Assembly (NCBI RefSeq): GCF_024713975.1
Contig: NC_091111.1
Coordinates: 15,664,501 to 15,728,500, forward strand
Reading direction: 5' to 3'
DNA: 64,000 nt
From: Paralichthys olivaceus
Taxonomy: Eukaryota; Chordata; Actinopteri; Pleuronectiformes; Paralichthyidae
Part shown: piece by piece, positions 1 to 11,921 of the stretch
Layout of the letters: the number at the start of each line of letters is the position of its first letter
Position numbering within the stretch: the stretch's first letter is position 1
Program-made: the position numbers and the translations under genes
The notes under the pieces: model-generated
Databases searched by the model: none
Seen by the model: the letters and a program-made list of their open reading frames with translations, nothing else
Told to the model about the DNA's origin: nothing

Positions 1-3000
1 AAGAAAGAAGCAAGAATGGAGAGTACACTGAGTGTGAACTCTGAAATAATGAAGGTTGTGAACAAGGTCAAGGCATCCTATGCAAGTGAGGAACTTCTGA
101 TTGAATCGAACACCAACATGAACAGCAAACCAATCAAGCACACTACCAAAATGAGCCTTAGCTACAAGGATGTCAAGCTTACCATCCAGTCTGACTCTGT
201 GACCAAGGCTGATGACAGAATGCTTCGTAGCCAGATGGAGTTCTCTTCCATTGCAGGACAGGCCAGTCTCAGGATTGAGAACCAAGCTGATGATACAGTG
301 AACCGTGCCTACTCCCTGATCACTGGGTCCATCAACCCCTCGGGTTTGGAGGTAAACACAGATGCCTCCATGAACATCTTTTCAGCCCTGGCCTCACACA
401 AGGCAACCTTGACCCTGAACACGAATGGCCTGACAACCAGTTGTACAACAACTGCCCAGTATAGCCCAATGACCTTTGAGAATATTTTCCATGGTGGAGT
501 TGATACCTCTGGTGCTACCATGTCTCTGACCACCAAGGGAGCCATTAAAGACAATAAAGCTGAGCTTAATGTTGAGGGTAAGCTTGCAAGCACAGAAGCC
601 TATTTCAACAGCATCTTTAAGGGTAGCCTCTATGACATCGACACCAGGAACAGAGTGAACCTCAGAGTGAATGAAGATGGCCTGATTGTCTCCAACGAAA
701 TGGTTGGGTCTTTCAATGAGATGAGGACTGAAAATACCCACACACTGTCTCTGGCACTGAGATCTTTTACCCTTCGCTCCAAGACTGACAACGTCCTTGA
801 TAAGAGGAACTCCTACATGCAAGACATAACAGTCACTATGGAGCCTTACACTGCTTCAGTTATTGTAAAGAATGACCTGAAGATCATGGAGATTAACTTT
901 ATGAATGATGCCCAGTTCAAGGCACAGCCCTACAACTTGGAGCTAACTGGAACAGCGATGGGAGTTTTCTCAGAAGAAGAGCTCAAGCACACTTATGAAA
1001 TGAAGTTTATTGATATGGTCCTGTCTGCAAAGTGCAATACAAATGGTAAACTCCTGGGATCTCACATGACACATACCACTGATTTGGAGATTGCTCGTCT
1101 GACCATGAAGTTCAATGATGTCGCTAACTTCAACTCACCATCTCTTCGTCTGGACAGCACAGTCAAAACTGTTGCTGCACCCTTCACTCTGACCATCGAT
1201 GCCCTTCTCAACTCAGACGGTGCAATGTATCTGTATGGACAACAGAGCGGTGAGCTGTACAGCAAATTCCTCCTGAAAGCAGAACCTCTTTTGTTCACAC
1301 ATTCATTTGAGTACAGAGCTTCAACCACCCATGAACTGGAAGGCACACCAGCAATCAAGACCAACATGGAGAACAAGTTCAACAGCATGCTTCGCTTGCA
1401 AGAGCAAAGTGTCACACTGAAGATGAAATCCAAGGTAAACGAGCACACTTTCGATGAAGAAATTAGCGCTTATAATAATGCAGAGAGAATGGGTATTGAG
1501 ATGGCAGGAGTAATGTCAACCCCCTTCTTTACTGAGGCCAGTGAAGATTATTCCATCTCTGGATTTGTGAAATATGACAAGAACAGCGACAGCCACTTTG
1601 TCCAGATCCCATTCATTGAGCACATGCCTGAAGTCATTGAAAACGTAAGGATCACAATGATGAGGATGATGGACCACAGCATTGAGATGCTGAAAGAAAT
1701 AAACAACAAGTTTGATATCAGTGTCAGGTTGCAGAACAAAGTGGCAGAACTTAAGGAGGTCATCGACAACTTTGACTCCAAACTCTTTGTCCAAGACTTG
1801 AGAAAGTTTCTGAATTCAATAGAAAATGTCTTGACCAATCTGATAACCAAGTTCCCAACTGACAAAGTCATGAATGTGCTGAAATCTATCAAGGAGACAG
1901 TCATGGCTTGGATCAAGAAACATGACATTGCAAACAAGTTCAATGTTGTTTACGCCAAAATTGAAGAAATCCTCTCCACATACGAGGTTGAGAAGATGAT
2001 TGAGGCCATCATGGATGAGGTTGTTAAAATTATGAGGCAGTATCAGGTGAGGGAGAAGATTCAGTCTGCATTTGCTGCTCTCAGATCAATTGACTTCCAG
2101 CCTTTCCTCAAAAAAGCTCTGGCACCTGTTCAGGAGCTTGTGAATGAAATGTATTCCTTTGACTTCAAACAACTGATTGAAGATGTGAGTGATTATTTCA
2201 TGAAAATGATCCAGAAAATCAAATCTTTTGATTATGACACATTCACTATGGAGCTGAAAGAGAAGGTGACCGATATGACCAAAATTCCCTGTTTTGGAAA
2301 ACTCTATGGAGAGTTCAGAGTTACATCTCCTCATTACAACCTGAGGACCACTGCTGATCTGGCGAATACCACAACCACATCAGTCACACCAGAGTTCAAA
2401 ATTAACCTTAACTCACAGGCTACATCTACTTTGAAAATCCTTGACTTCACCACAGATGCCAGTGCACATGTTGCCGTGCCCAAGATGAGTCGTCTGTCCA
2501 TTTCTGAGAACATCAATGTTGACCAGTCATGTTTCACACTTGACCACAAGGGAATGATGACTCTCTATGGTCTGTCAGCTCAGGCTTCTGCTGAAACTGC
2601 TGCAAAGGTCACAACTGAGCTTTATGCTGCAGAGCTCATCAACAAAGCATTTTTGGCCATGGAGAATGGAGTTTCTGCAACTGTTGAGACTGACTACAAA
2701 CAAAACCTCAACATGCCACCCCTTAACATCTTCACTGAGGCACAGATGAATCAAAAGACTGTTTTCCAGCTTGAGGATGGCACTGCCCGTCTGACCTTTA
2801 ACAATCTTGCTCATGAAAAATATGCAGTTCAGGACATCTCAAATGAGGGATCCCACAAGAGTGACATGGAAGTGGTCCTGGATCTCCACACAGCCAAAGT
2901 AACTTTCACTGGAGAAACAGGATGCGGCCTCTACAAGATGAATCAAAATGTGGTTGCTGATATATGCATCATGCGACACCTAATTATTAGTGGCAAGGTT

Positions 3001-5613
3001 GAGACAGAGACACCTTTCATGAAGGGAAGTGTTGCAAATGTCAAGTTCCAGGCTAAGGTTGAAGACATGAAAATTGATTTCACTGCCTCTCACAGTGCAG
3101 AGCTGACCGGAGGGGTTGAGGGACCTCTCTCAAGCACTGCCGTGGCTGTGATCACACCTAATGAGCTTATATTTGACACCAAGAACAAGGGAAATGTCAA
3201 GGTTGCTCTTCCATTCATGCTGCCTGGAAAGGTGGATCTCCAGAATGACATCGCTCTTACCCTTAACTCTGAAGTACAGCAAGCTAGCTGGACAGGCCTG
3301 GCTAGATTCAACCAGTACAAGTACTCCCATTTCTTCACCATGGATAATGATGAGAAAGAAATACGCATAGTTTCCCAGATTAATGGAGAGGCAAATCTTG
3401 ATGGATTGAAGCAATTAATCACAATTCCTGAAATGACAGTGCCATTCATTGGTATTGAGACACCAAGATTGCATGACCTCTCACTGTGGGATACTTTCCT
3501 GGGCGACCTCCTACTCACAACTCAGCAGACATTTGACATGAACTCTAAGCTGACCTACAAGAAAAATCCTGAGGTGATTACCATTGACATCAATGTAGAT
3601 CCACTCATCAATGTCATTAATACCAACGTCAAGACTCTGCACAAGAAAGTACTCATAGGCAAGGACAAAGCTGCAGCCATGCTCGCTACATCTTACAACA
3701 CAGCAAAGGCAGAGTATGAAAAATACAGCATTGAGTTTCCCAAAACCATTACAGTGCCCGCCTACAAGGTTCCAGTGATGAATGTCGAGGTCTCTACATT
3801 TACCATTCCCCTGCCGGACTTCACTCTCATCACAATGCCTGCTCTGCATGTTCCATCTGCCCTGAGCAAGGTGACTCTTCCAAAAATCACTCTGCCTAAA
3901 ATTGAGAGCATCAAGATCCCAGTACTGGGTGATCTGACCTTTGAGGGTTCAATGAAAACAGCAATGATCACACTCAAAACTGATGCCAGCATCCTCAACA
4001 AGGACAACATCCTCATCAAAATTGATGCCTCTTCATCCTCTGAATTTGAACTTCTGACTGGAAAGATTGAGGGCAACGTCAACGTAAACACAGCTGGTGA
4101 TTTCAAAATTGCCTCTCTCCTCTCTGTGAAACACCCAGTGGTAGAGGGGATCCATGACAGTGCCATCATCTTAAGTAATGCTAATGTCTATACCACCATC
4201 ACTAATTCAGCAAAGCTCAATCTACTTGACAGAATGATGGAAATCAAACAAGAGATTACTCAAAATCCAGAAGAATTGGTTGTTTCTATGTCAAGTCCAT
4301 CTGCAGGACTCGTTGCAGTTCAGATGAAGACTAAATACCCAACACAAGTCAAAGCAAGACTCTTTGGCCGCTACCCGGTAAGAGGACTTTTGATGACTTA
4401 CTGCTCATTAATTACATATTATTGTGATTTAAATGAAAAAAGTGTGTATTTGTTTTTGTAATAATTGTTTTTTTGTTTCATGTTTTTCCCACAGTCTGAG
4501 CCAACAACAGACATTGATATCTTGAGTCTGAAGATGTCTGTGATGAACTCTGAGAAACTGAACATTCAGACAACCTGGAATATGGAGATGCCCTATGATA
4601 TGATGTTGGAAGTGAAGAAACAGGTACCCACAGTGGTGGAGATGGTGTCAGACCCTGCTTATTACACATATAAAGAAATCAACAAAAAAGTTGGAAGGCT
4701 TGGGGAATCCATTGAACGGGCTAGCAGGAGGGGCAGAGTGGTGTTCAAGAGGGCTGTTGACAACCTTGCAACAGTAAATCCTTCTGCTGTTATGACAGAT
4801 GTCACAGATACGACTATTGTGATTCTCAAAAAGAACCAACAGAAAGTTGAAGCTGTTCTTGATGCTATTGTTAAAGTCCTGAGAGAGACCACATTCCAGA
4901 TCTATGGGTATGAACAGAGACTGTCTGGGCTTGAGATTTACCAAAAACTTAGCACCTTTGTTGCCGATGTATCTGAGGAAGCTGTTCAAAAGATTCCAGA
5001 GTATTTTTCCTACATCTTTGAATCAGTCCTTGATTTTATCAAAGCCATTGAATTCACCCTCCCTGGCTCTAACTACATTGTGAGTGGAGGAGAAATTCTT
5101 GATGATTTGTCTGTAGCTATGAGGACAACCCAAGAAAGAGTTATTGTCACTGTGAGGAAACTAGGGAACATCCAATTGGAAGACGTCAAAGAGAAATTTT
5201 CAGGATTCTTGCAATTTACCACAGAACAAAGCGAGAGGTTTCTCCACACCGTGAAATCTCAGAATGTAGAAAAGATCTCTGCCTTTGTTGCTGATGTGTA
5301 CAATGATGCCATCAACTCTCCTGTCGTGGACGAAATTGCCCAACAGATTGTAGAGTACGGCAGAATTGTTTTCGAATATCTGAAAACTGTGAGGGCAAAA
5401 ATCCAAAATATTGTTTCTGACATGTCTACTGAACAGCTTGAAGTTGACATCCAGTCCTGGATCGACTCAGTGGTAAAACGCATTAATGCTTTCCAAAACA
5501 ATGTTGTTGACGTAATGAAGGAGAAAAGCAAAAGTGTTGAACCCTTTGTGAGAGTAAGCGACAAACAGATTGATATTGACATTCCTTTACCATTTGTCGT
5601 CAAATCCAACTAA
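1..5613 (+). CDS. apob: Apolipoprotein B-100, C-terminal part (5' end outside window)
   Basis: ApoB is the non-exchangeable scaffold protein of VLDL/LDL particles, made in liver and intestine and secreted. Two coding blocks are visible: the end of a giant exon, open from base 1 to 4377 (donor GT at 4378), and the last exon 4495-5613 ending in TAA. The junction is phase 0, and together they give 1831 residues. The pattern is typical of the family. Long beta-strand-rich repeats are interrupted by amphipathic helical stretches at about residues 540-760 and over the last 350 residues. A segment starting IPCFGKLYGEFRVTSP (about base 2284) matches my memory of the human protein. Methionines near base 16 are internal, because the frame is open to the window edge. 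The intron is only 117 nt. The gene lies in the same relative orientation to rhob and pum2 as in human 2p24. Which teleost apob paralogue this is cannot be told here. Confidence 0.95.
4378..4494 (+). other. apob: Last intron of apob
   Basis: A short GT-AG intron of 117 nt. The donor follows the codons for Arg-Tyr-Pro at 4377, and the acceptor is cccacag ending at 4494. The upstream frame reads on into the intron for 84 nt before a stop, so unspliced RNA would encode an unrelated tail. It is the only intron in the last 5.6 kb of the coding sequence. Confidence 0.85.
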
Positions 5614-8600
5614 CTGGCTGTGGCAAAGAACATATAATGCAGTGTTTCTATTGATTGTATCTGTTGCGTAACCATCAAGACAACAGTAACTCTGTAACTC
5701 TCTATGTATGTTTCAAATTATTAATTTTGTCTGTTCCATTTCACAGTAGTTTACAATTTGTTGTGAATCTACTGTTTTCTTTGTGTCTTGTACTATTTAA
5801 AACCCCTCATGTGGGCTTGAATAAAGTCTTACTACATATAATTGTACCTGAATGTCTCAGATCTTTTCTGTATGCAAAGGTGATTTTTTTACTTATTTCC
5901 TTCTAGATGAGTTTTCATGCATAAAGTAGCATTTTCCATTAGTTTTAATCAAAGCTGTTTTACTTAAACTCACACATAAATGGATACTCATCAAAATAAC
6001 ACAGTCAAAATTAGACCCTCATACATAAATCATTTGTATCCTTAGCAGGTATAAATTTAGCAGAGACACAAATAGCCTCTGTGACTCACATGCTCTCTGA
6101 ACATAAAACCATGGGAACGAGAAGAAAAAAGACTCAGTTTGACAGGTGTTGTTAACAACAGTTTAAAAAAAGCCAAGCCCAGAAATCTTCCAGCTGTGCA
6201 ATTTGATGCAGCGGTGAAAAAGTATTTAGATACTTTCCTTAAGTAAAAGAAATAAAAAATAGTATTAGTACTCTGTACATGTTGAAAAAACATGTATCTA
6301 CCAAGTATAGTTATCAGAGAAGTGCACAGGTTCCTTACAAGTATGTTTAAGTAAATGCACTTAATTTCCACTTAGTTTGTGTCCTGACAAAAGCTGTGAA
6401 AAATCACAACTGAAAGGGATGGCAATGGCATTAACAAAAAACACCTACCAAGTTAATATATATGTCAGTAAAAACCCACTTTTCTTTCAAGCATGTTAAA
6501 GGTAATTGTAGCTGCACAATATCTACTGGTCTTTAGTGAGAGACAATGAGCCAAAAGAATTGAACATTTGAGCTGGTGACACAGATTTCTTTTATTGAGT
6601 TTCCCAGAAAAACTTCTGCTTATTCCCTTACATTCTGCATTGTGTACCCCTTACAAGGATTTCCATTGTTTGACATCCTCCGTTCAAACCCTTGAGAGTA
6701 TTACATTAAGGTGGTCATGAATTGGTTATGTCCCCAAAACAATCCTTTAATTTCCTTCTCCGTGATTCCATTGTTGGATAAGATGAAAACTGCCCTGTCT
6801 GGTCGTCAGTGAATAATAACCCAACAACATTGGAAATCAGAGGCACATGAGGGGGGCCAGTGTGGGAAAAATTAACCAATCCAGCACAATGCATTCCTGC
6901 TCTGTAAGTCAGCAAAAAACCCAGCAACAGAAGGCAGCGAGGAATGTGACTTTTACACCATCGTAACTCTGCTGGATTCGTTAAAGATTCTCTTTTACAC
7001 TGTGATTTATCTTTGCTATTATTGGACCACAGAAAATGACACATTAGAGTGAAATTGAGCTTTTTATCTTCGGTTACCATTAAAAGAAGAGCTCACGTTG
7101 TACATCCACCAGGGCTCTGCCCTGCATTTTCAGTGTAGCAACAGTCTCTGTAATTGATGATCATAGCTGTCATTTAAACAGGCACTCCCACCATAGTGTA
7201 AGAGGACACTTATGTAACACTTTATGAAGACACAGATCGAACGTGAGCTGAATTTATTTCACAAGAATGGAAATTTAAATTTGATTTCTGTTGCTGACTT
7301 CAAAGCTCAATCACAGTTCCTCAACACACAAATCTGAGGTACATTCACAGCCGTACAGGTCCACATTAAGGTGGAATCTTGTGTTTGTGCATCTCAGCAA
7401 GTCATATTTCAGTTTTACTGATGTAAACAAACTATCTACAGCTTCAACAGTTAGTTTTACTACTTTTACTACATTTAGTTTCAGTCTGTGTTTCAGTCAA
7501 AGGGATACCCTTTTTTAAAAAGTTTGTGTCATTATATTTATAAGACGGTGGTTATAATAACATAACATACGATAGATTTCCAATTGAAATGTTTTATGCC
7601 GTCCAATGATTTAATCCCATGAGAGTGTGCTACTGGCTGTTGGACATCACATGTAGCCCACTCCTTTTCATGAGAGAAAACTGTTTCTCTGGGCAAAGCA
7701 CTCACATGTTAAACCATCTCACATGCTCAACCTTGTGTTGTAAATATCACTCATATCAATGTAGAAAATGTCAGCATCTTAGAGACTTGGAGAAGTCTAG
7801 ATTTCAAGAGTTCATATATGTACTGAGATTTAAAAAAGCATTCTCCTTCTTTGCTTTATCTTACATAGTTGTAATAATCCATGTTAAAGAAAGCATCTAT
7901 TTCATTAATGTCCTTCCCAAACAAGTCACTGTTGTCACAGCCAAGCATAAAGTTGAGGGTGGAAGAATGCTTCATAAAAAGAAATATATCTTGCAACACA
8001 TGGTTAACTGTTTCCTTGCCCACTTAACTTAAACAAAACACACTGGACAATATGTGAAGCCCTTTTTGAGACTAGTCGATGTGTAGTTTACTCCATCAGT
8101 GGTGAAATGTGCCCGGTTGCATAACATCTATTAAACTTAATAATACTGTGGAGTCAAAAACATGCACTTCCTGATGTTGTTCCTACTGACAGACCTGAGA
8201 CAGCTGATTTCATGGACTGTAAACTAATGGAATAAAACACGAGAAGAAGCTATACAGAACACCGGGGGTCTCCTTACACCGATTTGTAGTCTTTATAAAA
8301 CTCTCTGTAAATTGCTTAAATTTACAGGTGCTGTGCAATCTACCAAATTGAATACAGTATTTGTTTTTTTTACAATACACATGGACATAAATAACGAGTG
8401 CAATTTCTTTCTGCTTTGCTTATTACAAAGTATAACCGTGGCAGTGAGGCAGTGGCCTTTAAAAACAGTTTGAAGCACAAAACAGTGTGAAATTAAAATC
8501 GTGGCTGGAAGCAGGCCCTGTCCACACAGCAGACACTGGGTAGAGGAGTCCACTGAAACGTTGCACGATGTGGTTTGTCCTCCACAAGTCAGACTGGGAT

Positions 8601-8859
8601 CATGTGACCCACAAAGAACATACTGTGACCAGTGCTTTTCTTTCTCTCTCTCTCTCTCTCACTCACACACACACACACAGATATCAGATGATCGTCGAGT
8701 GTGTTCAAAAACAACTTGTTTGCAGTCATTCAGCCAGGGTCGCCTGCTTTCATGGGAGTATCCACACCGTGGTCACTGCCCGTACATGTTCAGACACACA
8801 CCCCGGAGGTGCCAAAGTCCTTCTGCGCACTCTTGGTTCTCCAGACAGAGGAAGTGGAT
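5614..8859. other. apob and rhob 3' untranslated and intergenic DNA
   Basis: No coding gene is supported here. The apob 3' untranslated region probably ends just after an AATAAA at 5820-5825, about 207 nt past the stop. The right part must contain the rhob 3' untranslated region, read leftward. A TTTATT at 7253-7258 is an AATAAA on the minus strand and would give a 1.6-kb tail, but other candidates exist and this end is a guess. A CT then CA dinucleotide run sits at about 8640-8681, inside the presumed rhob 3' region. Short open frames here look random and resemble nothing I recognise. Confidence 0.6.
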
Positions 8860-9459
8860 TCACATCAACACGCAGCATTTGAGACAACCACCCTGCTGTG
8901 TGGTTCGTTTCTGTAAGGCCGCCCGTGTTGCGCTCTCGAACACTTCCCAGATCCCCTCCTTGGTTTTGGCCGAGCACTCCATATAGTCATATGCGCCAAT
9001 GCGCATGGCCATGGCGCGGCCATCCTCCGCTTTCACGGGCTCCAGCTTCAACCGGGACAGCTCGTTCTTTACGTTCTCGTCGTTGCGCAGATCCTTCTTG
9101 TTGGCCACTAGTATAATAGGCACATTCGGACAAAAGTGTTTGACTTCGGGGACCCACTTTTCGGGGATGTTTTCCAGCGAGTCCGGGCTGTCCACGGAGA
9201 AGCACATGAGGATGACATCTGTGTCCGGGTATGAGAGGGGGCGCAGGCGGTCGTAGTCCTCCTGTCCAGCGGTGTCCCACAGAGCCAGTTGGACCTGCTT
9301 GTTGTCCACTTCTATGTCCGCCACATATGTCTCAAACACCGTGGGCACGTAAACCTCTGGAAACTCGTCCTTGCTGAACACGATCAGGAGACACGTCTTC
9401 CCGCATGCGCCGTCCCCCACCACCACAAGTTTTTTGCGTATGTCTGCCATCCCCGCCAT
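8860..9459 (-). CDS. rhob: Rho GTPase RhoB
   Basis: A small GTPase of endosomes and plasma membrane that controls actin, endosomal trafficking and stress responses. It is a single intronless exon, as expected for RHOB. All Rho motifs are present: the P-loop GDGACGKT, switch I with VPTVF, switch II DTAGQED, the Rho insert region, NKKD (seen as VANKKDL) and ECSAK. The C-terminus [10 protein letters not shown] carries the upstream cysteines used for palmitoylation and a CAAX box. Two start codons lie three codons apart. The second (at 9450) gives the usual 196 residues. The first (9459) gives 199 and has a strong context (A at -3, G at +4), so both may be used. The CAAX box is CVLM instead of the CKVL I know from mammals, which could shift prenylation toward farnesyl. 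The gene is transcribed away from pum2 and toward apob. Confidence 0.97.
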   Translation of the reverse strand: MAGMADIRKKLVVVGDGACGKTCLLIVFSKDEFPEVYVPTVFETYVADIEVDNKQVQLALWDTAGQEDYDRLRPLSYPDTDVILMCFSVDSPDSLENIPEKWVPEVKHFCPNVPIILVANKKDLRNDENVKNELSRLKLEPVKAEDGRAMAMRIGAYDYMECSAKTKEGIWEVFESATRAALQKRTTQQGGCLKCCVLM

Positions 9460-9607
9460 TGTTTTCCTAGCTGTGGCTCAACCGTACCATCCGAAAACAC
9501 ACACGGACACACTCTTCACATCCACTCCCTCCACTTGTGATTCTCTACATGTGACTGCTCCGACTTGTCTTTCCTGAATTCACAGCCCTTTCCCAGCCGC
9601 CACTGCT

Positions 9608-9651
9608 CCTTATAAAGCGAAGGGTGGTTTTCCTAAATATAGCAGCCCAAT
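9608..9651 (-). promoter_or_regulatory. rhob: rhob core promoter: TATA, MEF2-like site and inverted CCAAT
   Basis: Read on the rhob strand, an ATTGG (CCAAT on the plus strand at 9647-9651) is followed by CTATATTTAG (plus 9633-9642), which fits the YTAWWWWTAR consensus of MEF2. A TATA element, CTTTATAAGG, is at plus 9608-9617, about 150 nt upstream of the ATG. Mammalian RHOB is known to depend on an inverted CCAAT box, so the layout is plausible. Actual protein binding is inference. Confidence 0.6.
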
Positions 9652-9659
9652 CGGAAATG

Positions 9660-11908
9660 GGGAGGTGAGCTCACTGCGCGTAATGGAGGAGGTGATTGGA
9701 TCTCCTCGCTTTTCCTTGTGCAGAGGATGGTCGCGGAGCACGAGGACCCACCTGACCCAGGATCAGCCTAAACCGGCCAAATCTGTTACCATCACGAATA
9801 ACTTTTCTTTTTTTTGTGTGTGTGTCATTGAAATACAATAGATTGCGCCCCTCATTGGACATCTTGCATCAACTTTTAACACTCTTGTCTCTAAGGCAAC
9901 ATCGTCCCTATAATGAAATTAGCCGGTGTCCAATACACATCCATTCAAATGAGACGCAACAGCGATGTGAGCGAGCATCAAACCAACACTTATGACCCGG
10001 TGCTGATTTATATTATTTTTTTAACTATAGGTTACCAAGCACATTCAATATACATTTTTTTTTTAAGTGCGTTAGTCTCATGTGTATTCTACAATAAAAA
10101 GAAGGTACGTCGGGGGAGGCTCATTTACGCATGTCTACGCAGTTCACGCTATTTACAGGGAGGGGGCACTGGCGTAGGCAAACTCTTAGCTCCGACTAGC
10201 AGCCGCTGCTAAATCACCGCCTTCTCCAAGGAAACAAAACAATATCGACTCGGCTTGACGGCGTGCGACGAGCAGAGACCGTCTCTCTACACGACAACGC
10301 GTGAGTATCTCCTCTTTATTCCTCCACGTCGGGAGCAAACGCGTTTAATTTAAAATAAAAAAAAAATAAAAAAACCCCGGACTGATCCACAGGCGACTGC
10401 GATGCTGTGAGCGTTTCCCCTTTTGTTTAGCGGTTAAGGCCCCTCTGTTTGGGACTTGAAGGGGGGCCATGTTGTTTAGCCTGCCGAGTGTTTGCTTAAT
10501 GTTTTAGCTCGCACAGCACCGACCAGGCAAAGTAGCACTCGCTAGCCCACCCCTCGCTGTTAGCCGCGTCGGTTCTGTTGGCTCGTTGCGGAACAGCTTC
10601 TTTGGGTATTTCCAGTCGAGAGGGGAGCTCGTGTCCAGTCCGACACACGAGCCAACGAGTTGACTGTGAAACAATCGGGGGGGAATTTACGAATTAAACG
10701 CTGATGTGTGGCAATAATAAACAGCAGGCCCGCTGCGGTTAGCATTAGCTGGTTAGCTAAGGATGTTGCTAATGCTCCCCCGCTGTCTTGTAGCACTCGC
10801 TTACACTTGAACATGTCCGATTAGCTTCAGTGTAAATAAATGAATCGGCTCAAAGAGTGAAAGACGCCAAGAGCGGGAGCTATTAACAATTGACATTTTA
10901 AAACAACCATTGCATTCACCCTGAATTAAAACCGTAGAATTAGCTCGCTTATTAGCAGCGGTCTTGCTGGCTAGGTGGGCTAGGCTAGTCTAGCTAGCCT
11001 GCTAGCCGGAGGTTTGCACTCCGGTTTTCCACAAGGAGAATAGATTAGAATCTGATGTAACGTTGCAACTTGTTTAATTGTTGTAAAAGACATCAGACAC
11101 CGTTACTGTGGTTAAATCACCATAGCCGATTGCCTGCGACTCCCCGTTTAGTCATTATAACATTACAATGGTGGTAGCGTTACGTTAGCTTTATGGTCAC
11201 TAGCTAACACCAGGCTCACGACGATACCTCGCTTGTTTTCTTGTTAAATCAAGACCTCAACATCACTGACAGTCACTTGTTTAGTTATTGGGTTGTTCCC
11301 CTATAACATAACAGATACATTAAACTTCCTGTTCAGCGTTAATGTGGCGTCACAGAGCGGGTAATGGAAACATATATTCAAGGAATCATCTACTGTCGTG
11401 TCACCCAAGGCACGGAATAAGTAAAACAGCAATTAGTCATGTCCCGACGTAGAGTATTAGTTGTATTAAGTTTTTCCTTGAGTCATTTAAAAAAAAAAGG
11501 TGGTTTGTCCAAATGTTCCCAGAACAGTGAGTTGTGAAGGCCACATGTTCTACTGAGTTCAGAACTTGAAAGTCCATCAGGTACAACAACTGACTTGTTA
11601 TATCAGGTGTTTATTACAGACGATAACTTAAATCATGGATCTGTTATTTGTCACATGGTCACCCTGGTACAGGTAGAACAAATCTGAGGTAGCACATTCA
11701 TTTGTTAAACCACCTCACTGTGCTTACACAATGAAAACACATCCCATATATATATATATATATATTCTTTGTTAAAATGCCATCAAAGAAAATTAATAAT
11801 TAAATTGTGATAATTATTGTTATATTGCCCAGCTGTACTCTAAACTTAATAAAGGTCAGTTTGAATTTCAACGGTCATTTATTAACCAAAGTGTCACGTT
11901 TTGTTCAG
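9660..11908 (+). promoter_or_regulatory. pum2: Divergent rhob/pum2 upstream region with pum2 5' untranslated exon
   Basis: There is no coding sequence. A probable non-coding first exon of pum2 ends at 10300, just before the donor GTGAGTATCT. The sequence around 10100-11050 is relatively rich in CpG and GC compared with its flanks, as expected for a housekeeping promoter. The exact transcription start is not determined. Intron 1 would run from 10301 to the acceptor TTGTTCAG at 11908. It holds an (AT)n run at about 11747-11764 and nothing else I can name. Confidence 0.55.
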
Positions 11909-11921
11909 GCTTTCCCGTGGA

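Noticed and set aside
4378-4461. Extension of the apob frame past 4377
   Set aside because: It runs into a short intron with a good donor and acceptor; the spliced frame continues with family-like sequence at 4495.
7619-8032. Open frame of 137 codons between apob and rhob
   Set aside because: No recognisable domain, no splice or promoter context, and composition like the surrounding non-coding DNA. It most likely lies in rhob 3' or intergenic sequence.
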